Assembly: GCA_002887195.1 (NCBI GenBank)
Contig: PJAB01000687.1
Coordinates: 1 to 22,104, forward strand
Direction of reading: 5' to 3'
Length of the DNA stretch: 22,104 nucleotides
Origin: Chrysochromulina parva
Lineage: Eukaryota; Haptophyta; Prymnesiales; Chrysochromulinaceae
Both the position numbers and the translations under genes were made by a program. How positions within the stretch are numbered: position 1 is the first letter of the stretch; each line of letters begins with the position of its first letter. Below the pieces are notes generated by a model, which was given only the letters and a program-made list of their open reading frames with translations, was not told where the DNA came from and did not search any database. Of the stretch, positions 9,541 to 17,179 are shown piece by piece.

Positions 9541-10062
9541 TCAAATCGCCCTGTAATTCGTCGCATCGCCGATGCCCACGTGCTTGCTCGCAGCCTCTGC
9601 TGCTAGCGACGCGTAATCATCAACGCCCAGCGGCGCCTGGTAGGGGGCAGCGGGTGGCAGCCCACGCCCCGAATCAGCATCATCGTCGCCATAGCCGCCC
9701 GCTCCCACCATTCGATACGCGTTCGTCGCTGCACCGAACTTGAGCACCGCATTGAACATGAGCATCGCACCGGCCCACGCGCTGCAGTGGAACAGCTGCA
9801 TCAAGTCAGTCAAGATCGTGCAGCCCACAAAGACGCACAGCCCAAGCAGTTGCGCGTCGCTGCGGCTGCGTGCTGCGACCAGCGCAAGGAGCGCGATGGC
9901 AAGGTTGACGGCAGTCGGGAAGTTGGTGCCAAGGCTGCCGCCAAGAGAGCAGCTGAACGATAGAAGACCGAAGGTCTCGACGCGCTCGGGCACGTCCAGG
10001 AACATGAACGCTTGCATACCTTGCCTGATGCGTCCGGAGAGCATGATCAGAACGTCGTCCAT
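9541..10062 (-). CDS. Small multi-pass membrane protein, AGTRAP-like
   Basis: The 173-aa product has several hydrophobic segments between about residues 28 and 115: a weak one near LLSFSCSLGG, then clear ones around TAVNLAIALLALVAA, LLGLCVFVGCTILTDLMQL and WAGAMLMFNAVLKFG. A soluble Gly/Ala-rich tail follows. The pattern NLAIALLAL...D...LLGLCVFVG..LTDLMQL...W..AM....NAVLK recalls the type-1 angiotensin II receptor-associated protein family, small proteins of the secretory pathway. This is pattern recognition only; a novel small membrane protein is the alternative. ATG is at 10062-10060 and TGA at 9543-9541. It is divergent from the plus-strand gene at 10264, and a 14-bp palindrome lies 10 bp upstream of its ATG. 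Confidence 0.6.
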   Translation of the reverse strand: MDDVLIMLSGRIRQGMQAFMFLDVPERVETFGLLSFSCSLGGSLGTNFPTAVNLAIALLALVAARSRSDAQLLGLCVFVGCTILTDLMQLFHCSAWAGAMLMFNAVLKFGAATNAYRMVGAGGYGDDDADSGRGLPPAAPYQAPLGVDDYASLAAEAASKHVGIGDATNYRAI

Positions 10063-10071
10063 GTGTTACAA

Positions 10072-10085
10072 TGTATCCGGATACA
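10072..10085. promoter_or_regulatory. 14-bp perfect palindrome in the divergent promoter region
   Basis: TGTATCCGGATACA is its own reverse complement. It lies in the 201-bp gap between the divergent starts at 10062 (minus) and 10264 (plus), close to the minus-strand ATG. It could be a dimeric factor site or a 5' UTR hairpin; role inferred only from position and symmetry. Confidence 0.35.
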
Positions 10086-10263
10086 GAACCAAGGCTCGTC
10101 GTGATCCTGCAATCGTCCGTGAACAAGATAGTTGAGGGCCTCTCGTGACCGGTTTCAATCCTGAGTGGTGTGTCACTGTTCCCCGAGAATCCGAACCTTT
10201 TTTCCCGTCTCTGTGAAAGGATCAACCGTCGCGCGACGCTCGTGCCAACCGGCCATCGGCGCG

Positions 10264-11028
10264 ATGCCGACCATGGCGAGCGGTCGGATGCGCGAGAATC
10301 GGGCATCCAAGACCGAGGTCAGGGAGCTACGAGTTCCTGATCCCCTCGAACAGCGAAAAGCCATCTGGAACAACAGCACCGCCAGCGGCAGCCGGTTCCC
10401 CGACCGTCCGATGATGCGGCAACTGTCAGCTTACGATTCGCTGAAGCGTGCTGACGTCAATCTAAGATCTGAGGTGGTCGATTCGGTGGATAAGACGCAA
10501 TACTACCCGCACACCAGCAAACTGCATCTCAACGAGCGCACCCTCGATCTGAGGCGCCTGCAGCATCCCCACAGAATCTCGAGAGTGGAGTTCCCGAATC
10601 ACCCCAACCTCATGAGCAAGCCGCGGTGGGATCCGTCTACCGGGCATGGCGGCGATCAGTATGGTGCCGATAAGCTGCGTGATCTAAGCATCGAGCGCGA
10701 GACCGCATGGGCCATGGAGTACTCCAGGCAGCATCCGCCAAAGCGTCGTCATGAGACTCTCCTTCAACGAGAGGAGATATTCATGGCGGAGAAGCGCGAG
10801 GCGATCCGTGAAGCACGCATGGGTGCTTTCAGCGCACGGGCCTCCACTGCGCCCGCCTCGATGACGGGCACGAGCAGTGGGAGCCAGAGCGCGCGCCAAC
10901 TCGCACACCTCACGTCTCTCGGTCACACTGTACATCAGGGCTTTGGTGTGCTAGAACTCCCACCATTGCCGGCGGACCAGCGCGTCCCATGTAAAAAGGT
11001 GACCACTTGGAGCCTCGGCGGCTTTTAA
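10264..11028 (+). CDS. Hypothetical protein, no recognised domain
   Basis: I do not recognise this 254-aa protein. The open frame extends to 10165 but starts with GTG; the first ATG is at 10264, and a second at 10273 sits in a strong Kozak-like context (GACCATGG), so either may be used. The product is soluble, basic and rich in Arg, Ser and Pro, without membrane segments. Short motif-like pieces include FPNHPNLMSKPRWDPSTG and, further on, a charged helical stretch of Glu, Arg and Lys (about residues 165-205). The C-terminus is KVTTWSLGGF. This kind of mostly extended, Pro/Arg-rich protein is seen among flagellar and microtubule-associated proteins, but that is only an impression. It ends (TAA) 123 bp before the ClpR start, on the same strand. 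Confidence 0.6.
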   Translation: MPTMASGRMRENRASKTEVRELRVPDPLEQRKAIWNNSTASGSRFPDRPMMRQLSAYDSLKRADVNLRSEVVDSVDKTQYYPHTSKLHLNERTLDLRRLQHPHRISRVEFPNHPNLMSKPRWDPSTGHGGDQYGADKLRDLSIERETAWAMEYSRQHPPKRRHETLLQREEIFMAEKREAIREARMGAFSARASTAPASMTGTSSGSQSARQLAHLTSLGHTVHQGFGVLELPPLPADQRVPCKKVTTWSLGGF

Positions 11029-11151
11029 TGGTGCAGGTGTCAGTATCTTTAGAAGAAAGTCTGAGTTTCCTTACAAGACTGGCCCCCGCCGAGACACGGG
11101 GGCGGGGGGGGAGAGTGAGCGAGCGCGTTTGTGTTTCACAGCAGCAGCAGC

Positions 11152-11895
11152 ATGCCGCGATTCCTCCACTCGCTGCCCTTGCTCGCGCTCGCGACGCTCG
11201 CGACCCTCAGCGATGCGCTGATTGTGCGCGCTCCCAAAACGCGCGTCCACATGCGCGCCAGCGGTGCGACGACGGTTGACGGCGTGCGCATCGGCCCGCC
11301 GCCCGACCTGCCTTCGCTGCTGCTGAACAACCGCATCGTGTACCTTGGCCTGCCGCTTGTGGCCTCGGTCACCGAGCTCGTGGTCGCGCAGCTGCTCTAC
11401 CTCAATTACGAGAGCCCCGAGAAGCCCGTCTACCTCTACGTCAACTCTGTGGGCTCATCGCTGGGCCGGCAGATCGCTGGGTTCGAGACGGAGGCCTTTG
11501 CGATCGCAGACACGATGAACTACGTGGCGCCCGAGATCGAGACCATCTGCGTCGGCACTGCCTTCGGCACCGCGGCCATGCTGCTTGCTAACGGCGCGAA
11601 GGGCAAGCGCGCCGCGCTGCCCAACGCGTCGATCATGCTGCGCCAGCCGATCGGCCAGGCGAGAGGCCAGGCTTCGGACATTGCGCTCAAGGCGCGCGAG
11701 GTGCTGATGGCTCGGCAGGTGATCAACTCGATCATCGCCGAAAAGACGGGTCAGACGATCGAAAAGGTGCAGCTCGACTCGGCGCGCTCCAAGTACCTCA
11801 ACGCCGACCAGGCCCTCGAGTACGGCATCATCGACCGCGTGCTGCGCTCCACTGACGACCTGCCCGCGAAGCCCTCGTTCCTCGAGGCGCTGTAG
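11152..11895 (+). CDS. ClpR: catalytically inactive ClpP-like subunit, probably plastid-targeted
   Basis: ClpR proteins are non-catalytic partners of ClpP in the plastid or cyanobacterial Clp protease ring. The 247-aa product has the full ClpP fold, from NNRIVYLGLPL through VNSVGSS, a CVG-AFGTAAMLLANGAKGKR block, QPIGQARGQA and a final ALEYGIIDRVL. All three catalytic positions are changed by my alignment to the ClpP pattern: the nucleophile Ser is Gly139, the His is Arg164, and the Asp is Ser213. The N-terminus (MPRFLHSLPLLALATLATLSDA) is a good signal peptide, and the next 20 or so residues are basic and Ser/Ala/Thr-containing, as in bipartite leaders for complex plastids. The in-frame GTG at 11131 is rejected as the start; ATG 11152 directly begins the leader. 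The end is TAG at 11893-11895. Confidence 0.88.
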   Translation: MPRFLHSLPLLALATLATLSDALIVRAPKTRVHMRASGATTVDGVRIGPPPDLPSLLLNNRIVYLGLPLVASVTELVVAQLLYLNYESPEKPVYLYVNSVGSSLGRQIAGFETEAFAIADTMNYVAPEIETICVGTAFGTAAMLLANGAKGKRAALPNASIMLRQPIGQARGQASDIALKAREVLMARQVINSIIAEKTGQTIEKVQLDSARSKYLNADQALEYGIIDRVLRSTDDLPAKPSFLEAL

Positions 11896-12264
11896 GCCGA
11901 TGCGGTGCGCCGAGGATGCCGAGAGGCCGCGCAGCCACAAGGAAGGAGAGACAGAGACTGTATGCAGGGAGAAGTGACGCCGTGCCCAATTTGTCCGAAG
12001 GGCGCGGGTTTGTACATCAACAAGGGCCCCCAGAGGAATTGGGGGGGTCCTCAGCGTAACTAAAGTACCGCGGTCCGCGGAGGAAATAGCAGAGAGCCGG
12101 TGATGGAGTGAGCGCGGGGATCCGCGAAATAAGTTTGACTTTTCGTCATACATTGTACATTTCGCGCGTCTTCCTGAGCTGCGTCCAACGGCCGGTGAGC
12201 GTCGGAGAGAGCCTTCGAAGAGCAATTCCTGTGTTCGCAAACCGGCGGTAACCTTCCCAACTTC
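11896..12264. other. 369-bp intergenic region between ClpR and the CAP-Gly/AAA+ gene
   Basis: It holds the ClpR 3' UTR and the promoter of the next plus-strand gene. Two inverted repeats are visible: the stem-loop at 12023-12051 and a short CCGCGG-T-CCGCGG at 12068-12080. No open frame of note and no clear TATA box. Confidence 0.5.
12023..12051. other. Stem-loop downstream of ClpR
   Basis: AGGGCCCCC (12023-12031) can pair with GGGGGTCCT (12043-12051), giving nine pairs including one G-U, around an 11-nt loop. The position about 130 nt after the stop suggests a 3' UTR or termination-linked structure, but no function is shown. Confidence 0.4.
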
Positions 12265-14598
12265 ATGCCGGCACCAGCTCCAGCTCCAGCTCCCGCAGGC
12301 GGCGCAGCTGGGCGTGGCGCCGGCCGTGGCGCGGCGCCGGCGCCGGCGCCGTCGGCTGCCGCTCCGCGCAAGCCCGCAGCTGCGAAGCCGCCGTGGCAGG
12401 GCCCGCTCGACGTGAAGCAGGAGCGAGGTGCTGAGAACAAGCCACCCGGCTATGTGCAGGAGTCGCTGTCGGCCACGCTGCCGAGCTTCAAGAGGCCTGT
12501 CCACGTGGGGGACCGCGTGCGCGACCGGCACTCGAAGCGCGAGGGCATCTGTATGTATGTGGGCGTCGCCGAGTTTGCGCGCGGCAAGGAAGTGTGTGGC
12601 CTGCGCCTGGATGTGAAGCGCACGACGACCGACTGCGACGGCAAGTACCGCGGCGAGCGGCACTTCCGCTGCACGCCCGGTCACGGCCTGTACATTCCGC
12701 TCGAGGACGCCGAGTTCATCGCCCTCGCCTCGGACGATGACTTTCAGCGCGCGCACACTCCCACCCCGGCGGCCGCCCCGGGCACCGCGCCAGCGGCGGC
12801 GAAGCGCGGCACGTCAGATGACACGCCGCTGCCGGCGCCATCGAATTTTGACCTCGACAAGGAGCTCGACGGCATCGCGGGCCTCGAGGAGGTCAAGGAG
12901 ATGCTCCGCGGCCTGCGCAACGCTGTCGAGGTGCGCCGCCGACGCTCCTCGTTTGGCGTCAACGACGAGCGCACGATGCACATGCTCTTCCTTGGCAACC
13001 CTGGCACGGGTAAGACGAAGGTGGCGCGGCTCGTCGCGCGCATGCTCCACTCGCTCGGTATCCTCAAGAAGGGCCAGCTGATCGAGGTGACCCGCAAAGA
13101 CCTCATCGGACCGCACCATGGAGAGACGGCGCAGCTCACGGCCGAAGCTTGCAAGAAGGCGCTCGGCGGCGTGCTCTTCATCGACGAGGCGTACGCGCTG
13201 CGCAATGAGGGCTCGTCCGACTCGGCGGGCCAGGAGTGCGTCAACACTCTCGTGAAGGAGAGCGAAGAGCATGCGAACGACCTCGTGCTCATCCTCGCGG
13301 GCTACCAAAAGGAGATGACCACGTTTCTCGCGACCAATTCCGGCCTCTCCTCGCGCTTCCCCAACGTGTTCAACTTCGCCGACTACTCGTACGCGGACCT
13401 GGCGAGCATCCTGCGCACCACGGCCAACGAGAAGGGCTTCACCGTTGACGAGAGCCTCTCCGAGGCCGGGCTCCTGTCGCTCGTCCAGCGGTGCATCCGG
13501 GCGGCCGAGATCCCTAAGGGGAACGGCCGGCTCGTGCGCAACATCGTCGAGGCGGCCATCGCACGCCAGACGAACCGCGTTTTCAGCCTGGGCACCGTCT
13601 CGCGCGGCACCCTCACGACGCTGCTCGAGGAAGACTTTGCGGGCGACGGGGAGCAGCAAGGGCTCGACTCGGTCCCCGAGGTGCTCAAGCGCCTCGAAAA
13701 CATCGTGGGGCTCGACAGCGTCAAGACGTACGCGAAGCAGCTGATGGCGCAGCTGCAGATGCGCGCGCAGCGCAAGGAGGCGGGACTGCCCGTGCCCGCG
13801 GACGCGTCCCTCCATATGATCTTCTCAGGCAACCCAGGCACGGGCAAGACCACCGTCGCGCGCATCCTCGCGCAAGCCTTCAAATCCCTCGGGATGCTAC
13901 GAGTCGGACACCTGCTAGAGGTGGACCGTGCGCAGCTCGTGGCCGGGTACGCGGGGCAGACGGCCATCAAGACGAAGCAGATGGTCGAGTCGGCGCTCGG
14001 GGGCGTCCTCTTCGTCGACGAGGCGTACACGCTCGTCTCTGACGACCGCGATACCTTTGGCAAGGAGGCGCTCGACACACTGATGAAGTTGACCGAGGAC
14101 TACCGTGACGACCTCATCGTCATCCTCGCCGGCTACCCGGCGGACATGCGCAAGCTCCTCGCGCGCAACCCAGGGCTCAAATCTCGCTTCCCGTCGGAGA
14201 TCGTCTTCTCCGACTACTCAGCTGATGAGCTCATGCGGATCACCGAGACCTTCCTCGGTGAGGAGCTTCTCAAGCTCTCGCCGGACGCGAGAGAGGCGCT
14301 CACCACGATCTATACGATCATGGCCTCGGTGCACGACCGTGAGAATGGCAACGGGCGCGCCGTGCGCAACCTGCTCGAGCGCGCCAAACGCTCCCAAGCG
14401 CTCCGCCTCATGGAGCTTGGGCGCAAGGCCACCCGCGACGAGCTCTCGATCCTCACCATGGACGATTTCGAGGAGACCTTGAGCGAGATGCGAAACGCAC
14501 CCGAGCCCCGACCCCATGGCTTCGGCCAGGTGGGCCACGAAGGTGGTGGCAGCGGCGGCGGCGGCCCATCGGAACTCCACATCGCGTATGCGCAGTGA
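12265..14598 (+). CDS. CAP-Gly domain protein with two CbbX/SpoVK-type AAA+ ATPase domains
   Basis: The 777-aa product begins with an Ala/Pro/Gly-rich low-complexity tail (about 1-75). A CAP-Gly domain follows at about 80-152: VGDRVR, then GICMYVGVAEFARGKEVCGLRLD, a degenerate DCDG in place of GKNDG, and the closing HFRCTPGHGLYIP. Two AAA+ modules of the CbbX/CfxQ type come next. AAA1 has Walker A GNPGTGKT (about 244-251), Walker B VLFIDEAY (303-310), SRFP and sensor-2-like GNGRLVRN. AAA2 has Walker A GNPGTGKT (about 522-529), Walker B VLFVDEAY (581-588), SRFP and GNGRAVRN. Both look able to bind and hydrolyse ATP. CbbX itself is a single-domain Rubisco activase in red-type plastids; this protein has two modules, no plastid leader and a microtubule-type domain, so a cytoskeletal or remodelling role is more likely. 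ATG is at 12265 and TGA at 14596-14598. Confidence 0.9.
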   Translation: MPAPAPAPAPAGGAAGRGAGRGAAPAPAPSAAAPRKPAAAKPPWQGPLDVKQERGAENKPPGYVQESLSATLPSFKRPVHVGDRVRDRHSKREGICMYVGVAEFARGKEVCGLRLDVKRTTTDCDGKYRGERHFRCTPGHGLYIPLEDAEFIALASDDDFQRAHTPTPAAAPGTAPAAAKRGTSDDTPLPAPSNFDLDKELDGIAGLEEVKEMLRGLRNAVEVRRRRSSFGVNDERTMHMLFLGNPGTGKTKVARLVARMLHSLGILKKGQLIEVTRKDLIGPHHGETAQLTAEACKKALGGVLFIDEAYALRNEGSSDSAGQECVNTLVKESEEHANDLVLILAGYQKEMTTFLATNSGLSSRFPNVFNFADYSYADLASILRTTANEKGFTVDESLSEAGLLSLVQRCIRAAEIPKGNGRLVRNIVEAAIARQTNRVFSLGTVSRGTLTTLLEEDFAGDGEQQGLDSVPEVLKRLENIVGLDSVKTYAKQLMAQLQMRAQRKEAGLPVPADASLHMIFSGNPGTGKTTVARILAQAFKSLGMLRVGHLLEVDRAQLVAGYAGQTAIKTKQMVESALGGVLFVDEAYTLVSDDRDTFGKEALDTLMKLTEDYRDDLIVILAGYPADMRKLLARNPGLKSRFPSEIVFSDYSADELMRITETFLGEELLKLSPDAREALTTIYTIMASVHDRENGNGRAVRNLLERAKRSQALRLMELGRKATRDELSILTMDDFEETLSEMRNAPEPRPHGFGQVGHEGGGSGGGGPSELHIAYAQ

Positions 14599-15058
14599 GT
14601 TCGCGCCCGGCGCGTTGGGCGCCTGGCGGAAGCTGTGCGCCCGAAGTGGCGCTCGACACGGCGGCCGGCGGAGCACCGCCCTGCGAGCGAGGCCTAGAGG
14701 ACAAAAGGGTACAGGCGGCAGTTGGCGCGGGGGGCGCAGACGTCGATGCACAGCTCGGCTCGCGCTTTCGGTTTCGCTTCGGCCATCGCGGTCCTCTCGT
14801 TCGCATGCGAGCACATCTGGCGCACTGCATGTATCTGCAACAACAGTCACTCAGTCTAGTTGCCATGGCTAGATATGCGTTGATTATTTTTCACACGACC
14901 CGCGCCTCCCCGACGCTTGATCGCCGGCGTGACTCGCTCGTGGGAAGTCACCAGCCCGGACACGACACCGAGGCGATGGAATTAGACGAGGGCCGCAATC
15001 GCCCGCTCTCTCGCGCACTTTAACACAGGCAACGACCGCCGCTCCCCACTGCTCGCTC
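14599..15058. other. 460-bp intergenic region between convergent genes
   Basis: It separates the ends of the CAP-Gly/AAA+ gene (plus) and VPS29 (minus), so it should hold two 3' UTRs. Frames across it are Arg/Gly/Ala-rich without domain content. I see no RNA gene or clear repeat. Confidence 0.5.
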
Positions 15059-15652
15059 TCAGGCCGCCGCTGCCGTCTTGGTGTGCTCAATCTTCTTCAC
15101 CTTGACCTCCTCGCCCACGAGCTCGTACACGTAGATCACTACGCGCTGCTGCTGCACATCCATGAGGACGAATGAAGGCGTCGGCTCCTCGGTGAGCTTG
15201 AATGACGGCGAGAAGGCACCGGTTGCCGAGCCCGGGTTGATGAAGAGTTTGCCCTCAGCCTCATACGCCGAGAATGTGTGCGTGTGGCCAGTCACGAGGA
15301 TGTCGCAATCGAGCTGCCGCTGCAACGCGCCGAGCGCCTCCGAATCACCCCATGGCACGATCTGGTGGCCGTGGCACAAGCCGAGCTGGAACTGGCCGAT
15401 TTTGACCACCTTGGTGTCGGGGAGGCCGTCTGCCACGTTCGGAAGGAAGGTGCTGTCATCGAAGTCCCCCCTGCACACGTGCACGTCTGCGGCAAGCGAG
15501 CGCAGGTAGTCGTAGGTGAGTTTGTCGACAACATTGCCCGTGCAGAGGATGTGCTGGATCTTGCCCGGCTGCAGCAGCGCCTTGAACTTCTTGGGCAGAT
15601 CCGCCTTGCGATGCGGGATGTGCAGATCGCCGATGACCAGGACGAGCACCAT
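15059..15652 (-). CDS. VPS29: VPS29, retromer subunit
   Basis: VPS29 is the small phosphoesterase-fold subunit of retromer and recycles cargo from endosomes to the Golgi or plasma membrane with VPS35 and VPS26. The 197-aa product matches the family end to end: [12 protein letters not shown] near the start, [11 protein letters not shown], then [50 protein letters not shown] and a C-terminal [15 protein letters not shown]. As in other VPS29 proteins, the GDFD motif replaces the catalytic GN(H)(D/E) of active phosphatases. A slightly longer loop follows DFDD. The frame reaches 15712 only as GTG; ATG 15652-15650 gives the family-typical beginning [11 protein letters not shown]. The stop is TGA at 15061-15059. 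It is convergent with the CAP-Gly/AAA+ gene. Confidence 0.97.
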   Translation of the reverse strand: MVLVLVIGDLHIPHRKADLPKKFKALLQPGKIQHILCTGNVVDKLTYDYLRSLAADVHVCRGDFDDSTFLPNVADGLPDTKVVKIGQFQLGLCHGHQIVPWGDSEALGALQRQLDCDILVTGHTHTFSAYEAEGKLFINPGSATGAFSPSFKLTEEPTPSFVLMDVQQQRVVIYVYELVGEEVKVKKIEHTKTAAAA

Positions 15653-15903
15653 CTCTAGAGCGGCGGGGCCGACGCCAATGCACAATGCACAATGGGCTGT
15701 GGTGCTCACCACAACACCGACGTCCCTTCTTCACGGTACCGGTACTCGGTGATCGTGTGAACTTCTACAACCATACTCCGAAAACCATCTCTCCGAAGGC
15801 AAGGTTGCGCTTGTTTAGATACTTGTGATGTTTTGACTAATTAGCTTGCTTGCTTACCCCGAAGACGAGCTTAGTTCGCTTCAAGTACCGGTAGCGCTAA
15901 GGC

Positions 15904-17049
15904 CTAAGCACCACCGTGCGCTCGCGCCTCGCAGTCCCTCAGAGTCTGCCCAACGTGCCTCGCCACGACACACGCAAAGCGTCCAAGTAGTAGATGATTG
16001 GGGCGGCGCTGAAACGGGCGCTCACACTCGAGCGCGGCCGCCTCGATCCCGAGTAACGCCCACGAGCCTGCGAGGAGCAGTGGCAGCGCGATCCAGCCGA
16101 ACTGCGCGACCGTCTCCGTGAAGAAGAGGATGAGATATAGCAGCAAGAACGTGCGCAAGTGTGCGACATACACGAACGGCAGAGGTGTGCCGTTGATGCG
16201 ATCCATGGCTCCCCACGCGCCTGTGAGGACGTTTATCGAGCTACATAGCTCCTGGTAGACGGCTGCCCGAAACATCGGGTCGAGTTCAGGCAGCTGCGCG
16301 ACCTCGATGGCGGCCAGCCGCAGCTGGTTGAGCACGTAGATCGGCGCGCAGGTGCGCTCCGGGTCGAGAAGACGTTTTGCCTCGGATTCGCTAATGAGAG
16401 GCACCAGCTCAGCGAGGCGTGAGCATTCGGAAGTGGCTGGGCGCAAAGAGTTCTTCACCGTCACCGGAAATATGGCGAGCCACCGGGCAAACCGAGAGCG
16501 CAGCTCGGGATGTGACACGCAGACGACCGCACTGTCCGATGCCAGCACGCGGCATCTCTCCACCATCAGCCCAGCCGCTGCCCGCGCGTCCCAGTAACGC
16601 ACAGCAGCACGCCCAAGCCGAAAGATAAGCAGAAACGAAATCGTCGAGAGCAGCGGGCCAAATACATCCTCCAGTGGCACTACTAGCTCGCGTAGAATGG
16701 GCAAGAACTCAAAGATAATCGCCGCAAAGCAGCCGTATGCGAATAGGCAGGCTAGCGGCCAGGCAATGAAACCAGCATTGCGACCTCGAAGAATACAGAC
16801 AAGTCGAAAGGACTCGGTGTCATACACGATGGCAGCTGCGTCACACGAGGCGAGTGCATCCAGGCGGGCTGGCAGCTCGAGAGCTTCGAGTATCGGTAGC
16901 TGGTCGAGAAAAGTCCGTCCATTCAAGGCAGGCGACATTGCTGCCGCGATCCGTCTGCGACCAGTGCCTTCGATTGTTGGTTCTGGCTGATCGAGCGAAT
17001 CGAGATCAGGTTGAATTGCCAAAATCTCTGCAGGCGGTTGTGCCACCAT
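15904..17049 (-). CDS. Bestrophin-like anion channel (UPF0187 type)
   Basis: The 381-aa product resembles the bacterial/plant bestrophin-like channel family, which conducts chloride and other anions (in plants, at the thylakoid). Seen: two hydrophobic stretches at about 92-118 and 128-150, a charged cytosolic segment with RFARWLAIFPVTVKNSLRP, then TPLPFVYVAHLRTFLLLYLILFF, a further hydrophobic pair ending in LLGIEAAA, and the family-like E-RPF element (ECERPFQRRPN) before a short tail. The N-terminal 80 residues are hydrophilic and not an obvious plastid leader, so the membrane is uncertain. ATG is at 17049-17047, with a TATA-like palindrome 62 bp upstream, and TAG at 15906-15904. The ankyrin gene ends 130 bp upstream on the same strand. 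Confidence 0.78.
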   Translation of the reverse strand: MVAQPPAEILAIQPDLDSLDQPEPTIEGTGRRRIAAAMSPALNGRTFLDQLPILEALELPARLDALASCDAAAIVYDTESFRLVCILRGRNAGFIAWPLACLFAYGCFAAIIFEFLPILRELVVPLEDVFGPLLSTISFLLIFRLGRAAVRYWDARAAAGLMVERCRVLASDSAVVCVSHPELRSRFARWLAIFPVTVKNSLRPATSECSRLAELVPLISESEAKRLLDPERTCAPIYVLNQLRLAAIEVAQLPELDPMFRAAVYQELCSSINVLTGAWGAMDRINGTPLPFVYVAHLRTFLLLYLILFFTETVAQFGWIALPLLLAGSWALLGIEAAALECERPFQRRPNHLLLGRFACVVARHVGQTLRDCEARAHGGA

Positions 17050-17110
17050 GCCGGCCTCCGACGCGATCGCGAGACGCGTGTCTCGCGAACAACGCGCTTG
17101 CTTTTGACGG

Positions 17111-17120
17111 CTTTATAAAG
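17111..17120 (-). promoter_or_regulatory. TATA-box-like palindrome upstream of the bestrophin-like gene
   Basis: CTTTATAAAG lies 62-71 nt upstream of the minus-strand ATG at 17049, in a 130-bp gap. It is the clearest TATA-like element in the window. Its distance suits a short 5' UTR. Confidence 0.5.
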
Positions 17121-17179
17121 TCCCTCCCCAAAGTGACCCCAAAAGATGTGCAGATGGATATCCTTGATGACGCGTGGCA

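Noticed and set aside
10141..10170. GGTTTCAATCC-like string, similar to a tRNA T-arm
   Set aside because: No matching acceptor, D-arm or anticodon arm can be drawn around it.
11455..12756. Long minus-strand frame (433 codons) across ClpR and the CAP-Gly/AAA+ start
   Set aside because: It crosses two plus-strand genes with clear domains and a gap, and its product is Arg/Leu/His-rich without motifs.
12814..13815. Minus-strand frame of 333 codons within the AAA+ gene
   Set aside because: Antisense shadow of Walker-motif-bearing sequence; no recognisable domain.
12265..14598. Calling the double AAA+ protein the plastid Rubisco activase CbbX
   Set aside because: CbbX has one AAA+ module; this protein has two, a CAP-Gly domain and no plastid leader.
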